Shown piece after piece: positions 61,493-64,000 of a DNA stretch of 64,000 nt (its first letter is position 1; every line of letters starts with the position of its first letter). The translations under genes were made by a program, and so were the position numbers. This DNA comes from Panopea generosa (Eukaryota > Mollusca > Bivalvia > Adapedonta > Hiatellidae): positions 54,641,853-54,705,852 of the forward strand of contig CM055899.1 in NCBI GenBank assembly GCA_029582155.1, given 5' to 3'. The notes under the pieces were generated by a model, which was given only the letters and a program-made list of their open reading frames with translations, had not been told where the DNA came from and made no database searches.

Positions 61493-63200
61493 ATAAAAAC
61501 GGTCTAGAAGTCGAATTACATACAAATGTATTAGAAGTTTCCCCCCCCACTTCATTCATACTTTTACTGCGGTTTTTAACAGTAAAGCATATTCAAAAAT
61601 ATTGTTTGTAGCCTTTGTATGTCTGTTCTCCACTAACAACTTCAATATATTCTCTGACTTAAAATATTTTCAACAAATCAAAGTACAATGCCACCAGTAT
61701 TTAGCTTCATTCTGAATCCGCTCTTGATCAAAACAACGTCATCAATGCCAATACTTATACAACCTGATATCATTATATAAACATCAGTTGTGAAAAATGA
61801 ATGAATTGTATTTTAGCGTTGAAAAGGTGTTACATGATGTTCAGTGTCTATTTTAATTTACGGAATATATAGAGCGTAATCTGGAAATGGTTTTTGCTCC
61901 CCCCCCCCCCCCCCCCCCCCCAGGGGCAATTTTGTAGACTATAATTTTTTGAAAGTCTATTATATGACAACAATTTTAAGACATGTTTACGCACTGGCCG
62001 TTGGGGCGTTTGTAAATTACAGCATTTTAAAATATGTTACCTGAAAATTTTTTTTAAAAAAATCATACTTTTTACTTTAAAAAAAATGTCTTGAAATAAA
62101 CAGTAAATGCAGGAAACTGTCTTATTTCAAATTTACAGGATGTATACAATAAAAGTAACTATTTTCAGATAGAAATTATCTATTTTTTTCATGACTAAGA
62201 ATGCTGTAGTTTACGTTACTGCTAAATTTTTTATTAATTTTGTTTAACAACAAGCATTAAAAGGATATGTCATTTATTATGGACAAACTTTTAATAACAA
62301 ATGAAGCGACATGCAATACTGATGAAAATGCCATCAACTCTATTCAAGTTTCACATGTATATAACATGTATATAACGTTACAACAACAGAAAACTATGTT
62401 ACATGTCATTTTTATTAAACGAAAAAAAAACACACACTGAGTATTTGTGGTCAATTAACAATATTTACTTTACATTAAACATAGCTTATGACAACAAATC
62501 AAACCACCTACATAATTAATGAAAACAATTTACATATTGGGACGTATGTGTATATATAATACGTTACCTTAAGCCCAAACTACGTTACACCCAATTTTAA
62601 TGTAAACAAGACTAGATACATTGACTGAATATTTTGCTCATTTATAATGCCAGTTTTAACATGATAGACAATGAACAACACACCCTACCTACGCAAATGA
62701 CATGATGAAATGATAATTCTACAGTAAAGAATGTTACATAAAATTCAGATAAAATGACTACATATATTGACTAGAAAATACACCGCTCATCAAGATATTA
62801 CATACATCAAGATATTACATGCATTGGTTTAATACAAAATCATTCAAACACAGTTACATATAAAACAGACTTACTGCTGCATGCAGATAACTGTGATTTA
62901 CGTTGCCTTGATTAAGGAATGAATTAAGGAGATACGCATCATAATTCAAATAAAATTTACCAATATTTGAAAATTAAGGAAGAAAGAAGTTGTTTAGTAA
63001 AAATAAACAACTTATTAAAACATGTTCATATTAACACTCTTTAAAGTTTGTGTACTTTACATGACATAATACATGCAACGTTGTACCAGATGTTAGAAAC
63101 AAAACACATCGACATTATACTCTAGTCAGTATCCAAGTCATCTTCAAAGACATGTCAGTCATATTATCAAGTTCTAATTCGTCATTTTCTTCAGACTCAG
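61493..63200. other. Gene-free AT-rich stretch with poly(C)
   Basis: A C run of 23 bases at 61899-61921 is the main landmark. CATCAAGATATTACAT is repeated at about 62788 and 62806. The last 100 bases on the minus strand encode, in another frame, an acidic string (HESESEENDELELDN) that looks like the lost C-terminal tail of the gene at 63203. Confidence 0.5.
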
Positions 63201-63202
63201 AC

Positions 63203-64000
63203 TCATGGAGGGAGTAAACTCATGTCGATGCTGTTATACGAGTCTAGAATATTGCCTCGTCCCTGGTTCTTTTCGCAGAACGTGTAAAATTTTAATTTGT
63301 TTACATGTGTATACTTTGGTTTACCATACATACAGCAGACATACTTTTCAATGCCCTCAAGCAATTCATCAGTGCATTTGTGGTTTTCACCTAGTTTAGA
63401 CAGTGAAGAAATATATTCGGGGTACTTTTCTACGATTTTTAGGGGAGCTGTTTTCCCTCTTCTTACGAACGCACTCGTTGTGTCACACCCCATGAAACTG
63501 TGAATTGCTGGTAGTATTGAACAGATGTCTTCTCCTTTGTTTTCAGCAATCTCATTAACATTGAGAAGTCGTCGCTTGTTTCTTACACCCGAATCAAATA
63601 AAACAGTCCTGCTTATTTCTCTGGAGTACTTTGTAAGCAACACCAAGACATCTGTATCTGGAGATCTTACTATGACCTGGACTGTTGCAGGCTCTTTATC
63701 TCTTATGTGTAGACAGTGAAGTATGATTCGAGTGTCTGCCTCTTCTTAAGATGAGAACAAAGCTTCTTGGGGATGCACTTCAACCGTAGCACCGTCATGA
63801 CAAGAGAGACTGTAACACATTTCTTTAAGGACATAGTAGATATGTCGACCTTGAAGCTTTTTGGCATAATTTTCAGTTTTCTTTTGGTCGACGAGCAGAC
63901 GTAACAATTGGGTTTTGTTGTCATCGTTGGCCATAAAAGCCTTCCAGTCCTTAGGAGTTCTTGATTTTGTTCCAGATAACAAGAAAGTTTGGGTAGATCC
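63203..64000 (-). pseudogene. Transposon-associated PIN/FEN-like nuclease family protein, one premature stop
   Basis: The frame is open from the right window edge leftward, so the N-terminus is off-window. In order it shows SGTKSRTPKDWKAFMANDDN, then EEADTRIILHC, RSPDTDVLVLL, FDSGVRNKRRLLNV, AIHSFMGCDTTSAFVRRGK, YVCCMYGKP and IDMSLLPP. The EADTR, SPDTDV and GCDTTSAF blocks carry the conserved acidic residues of a widespread invertebrate repeat-encoded protein family that looks like a PIN/FEN-type nuclease; activity is inferred, not shown. A TAA at 63746-63748 interrupts the frame just before EEADTR, where the family normally has Gln (one base change). The end at 63203 is early: an acidic tail persists downstream in another frame. 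Its many copies in related genomes and these breaks point to a mobile-element gene. Confidence 0.75.

Overview
The window reads as AT-rich, repeat-dense nuclear DNA of an animal, most likely a mollusc (bivalve-like). The reasons are spliced genes with GT/AG introns and AATAAA signals, several tRNA-derived SINE families, Tc1/mariner and pogo-type DNA transposons, L1/Tx1-type LINE pieces, Polinton-like genes, and very many minisatellites. The species assignment is inference; nothing in the sequence proves it.

Only one host gene is convincing: a Tan-like (peptidase C45 / acyl-CoA:6-APA acyltransferase family) Ntn-hydrolase on the + strand. One exon lies at 5502-6223 and the terminal exon at 13310-13684, with a polyadenylation signal at 13726. 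The intron between them is about 7.1 kb and is almost filled by a 33-bp minisatellite, itself interrupted by a 539-bp insertion with short inverted ends. The 5' coding exon(s) were not found.

Layout: 1-2000, a dead Tc1 transposase and two Polinton-like genes, all on the minus strand; 2200-2960, 154-bp repeats carrying TGACGTCA; 3785-3980, a CpG-rich patch; 5502-13730, the Tan-like gene and its array; 13930-15840, two further tandem arrays; 15955-20220, a decayed LINE on the minus strand; 21590-21860, microsatellites; 22190-23480, a dispersed repeat and a decayed 2A-peptide/cysteine-protease-like gene; 24445-25640, a 51-bp array; 25.7-28.8 kb, SINEs, microsatellites and two pogo-type MITEs; 28.8-41 kb, mostly featureless AT-rich DNA with one complex repeat at 32.4-34.0 kb; 41.99-42.95 kb a 36-bp array, 44.2-45.4 kb a 32-bp array, 46.4-48.0 kb a 35-bp array and 48.1-49.3 kb a 62-bp array; 51.2 kb, a LINE endonuclease fragment; 53.37-54.40 kb, a mariner relic with both ends; 52.4 and 57.5 kb, two copies of a roughly 700-bp module, the second inside a 27-bp array; 61.3 kb, a hairpin MITE; 63.2-64.0 kb, a transposon-associated nuclease-like gene with one premature stop.

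Most long open frames here are by-products of tandem repeats whose unit length is a multiple of three or whose unit lacks stops, and they are not annotated as genes. Roughly a fifth to a quarter of the window is tandem array. That clustering, with one large array sitting in an intron, is the most distinctive property of the locus. I see no convincing new defence or enzymatic system.
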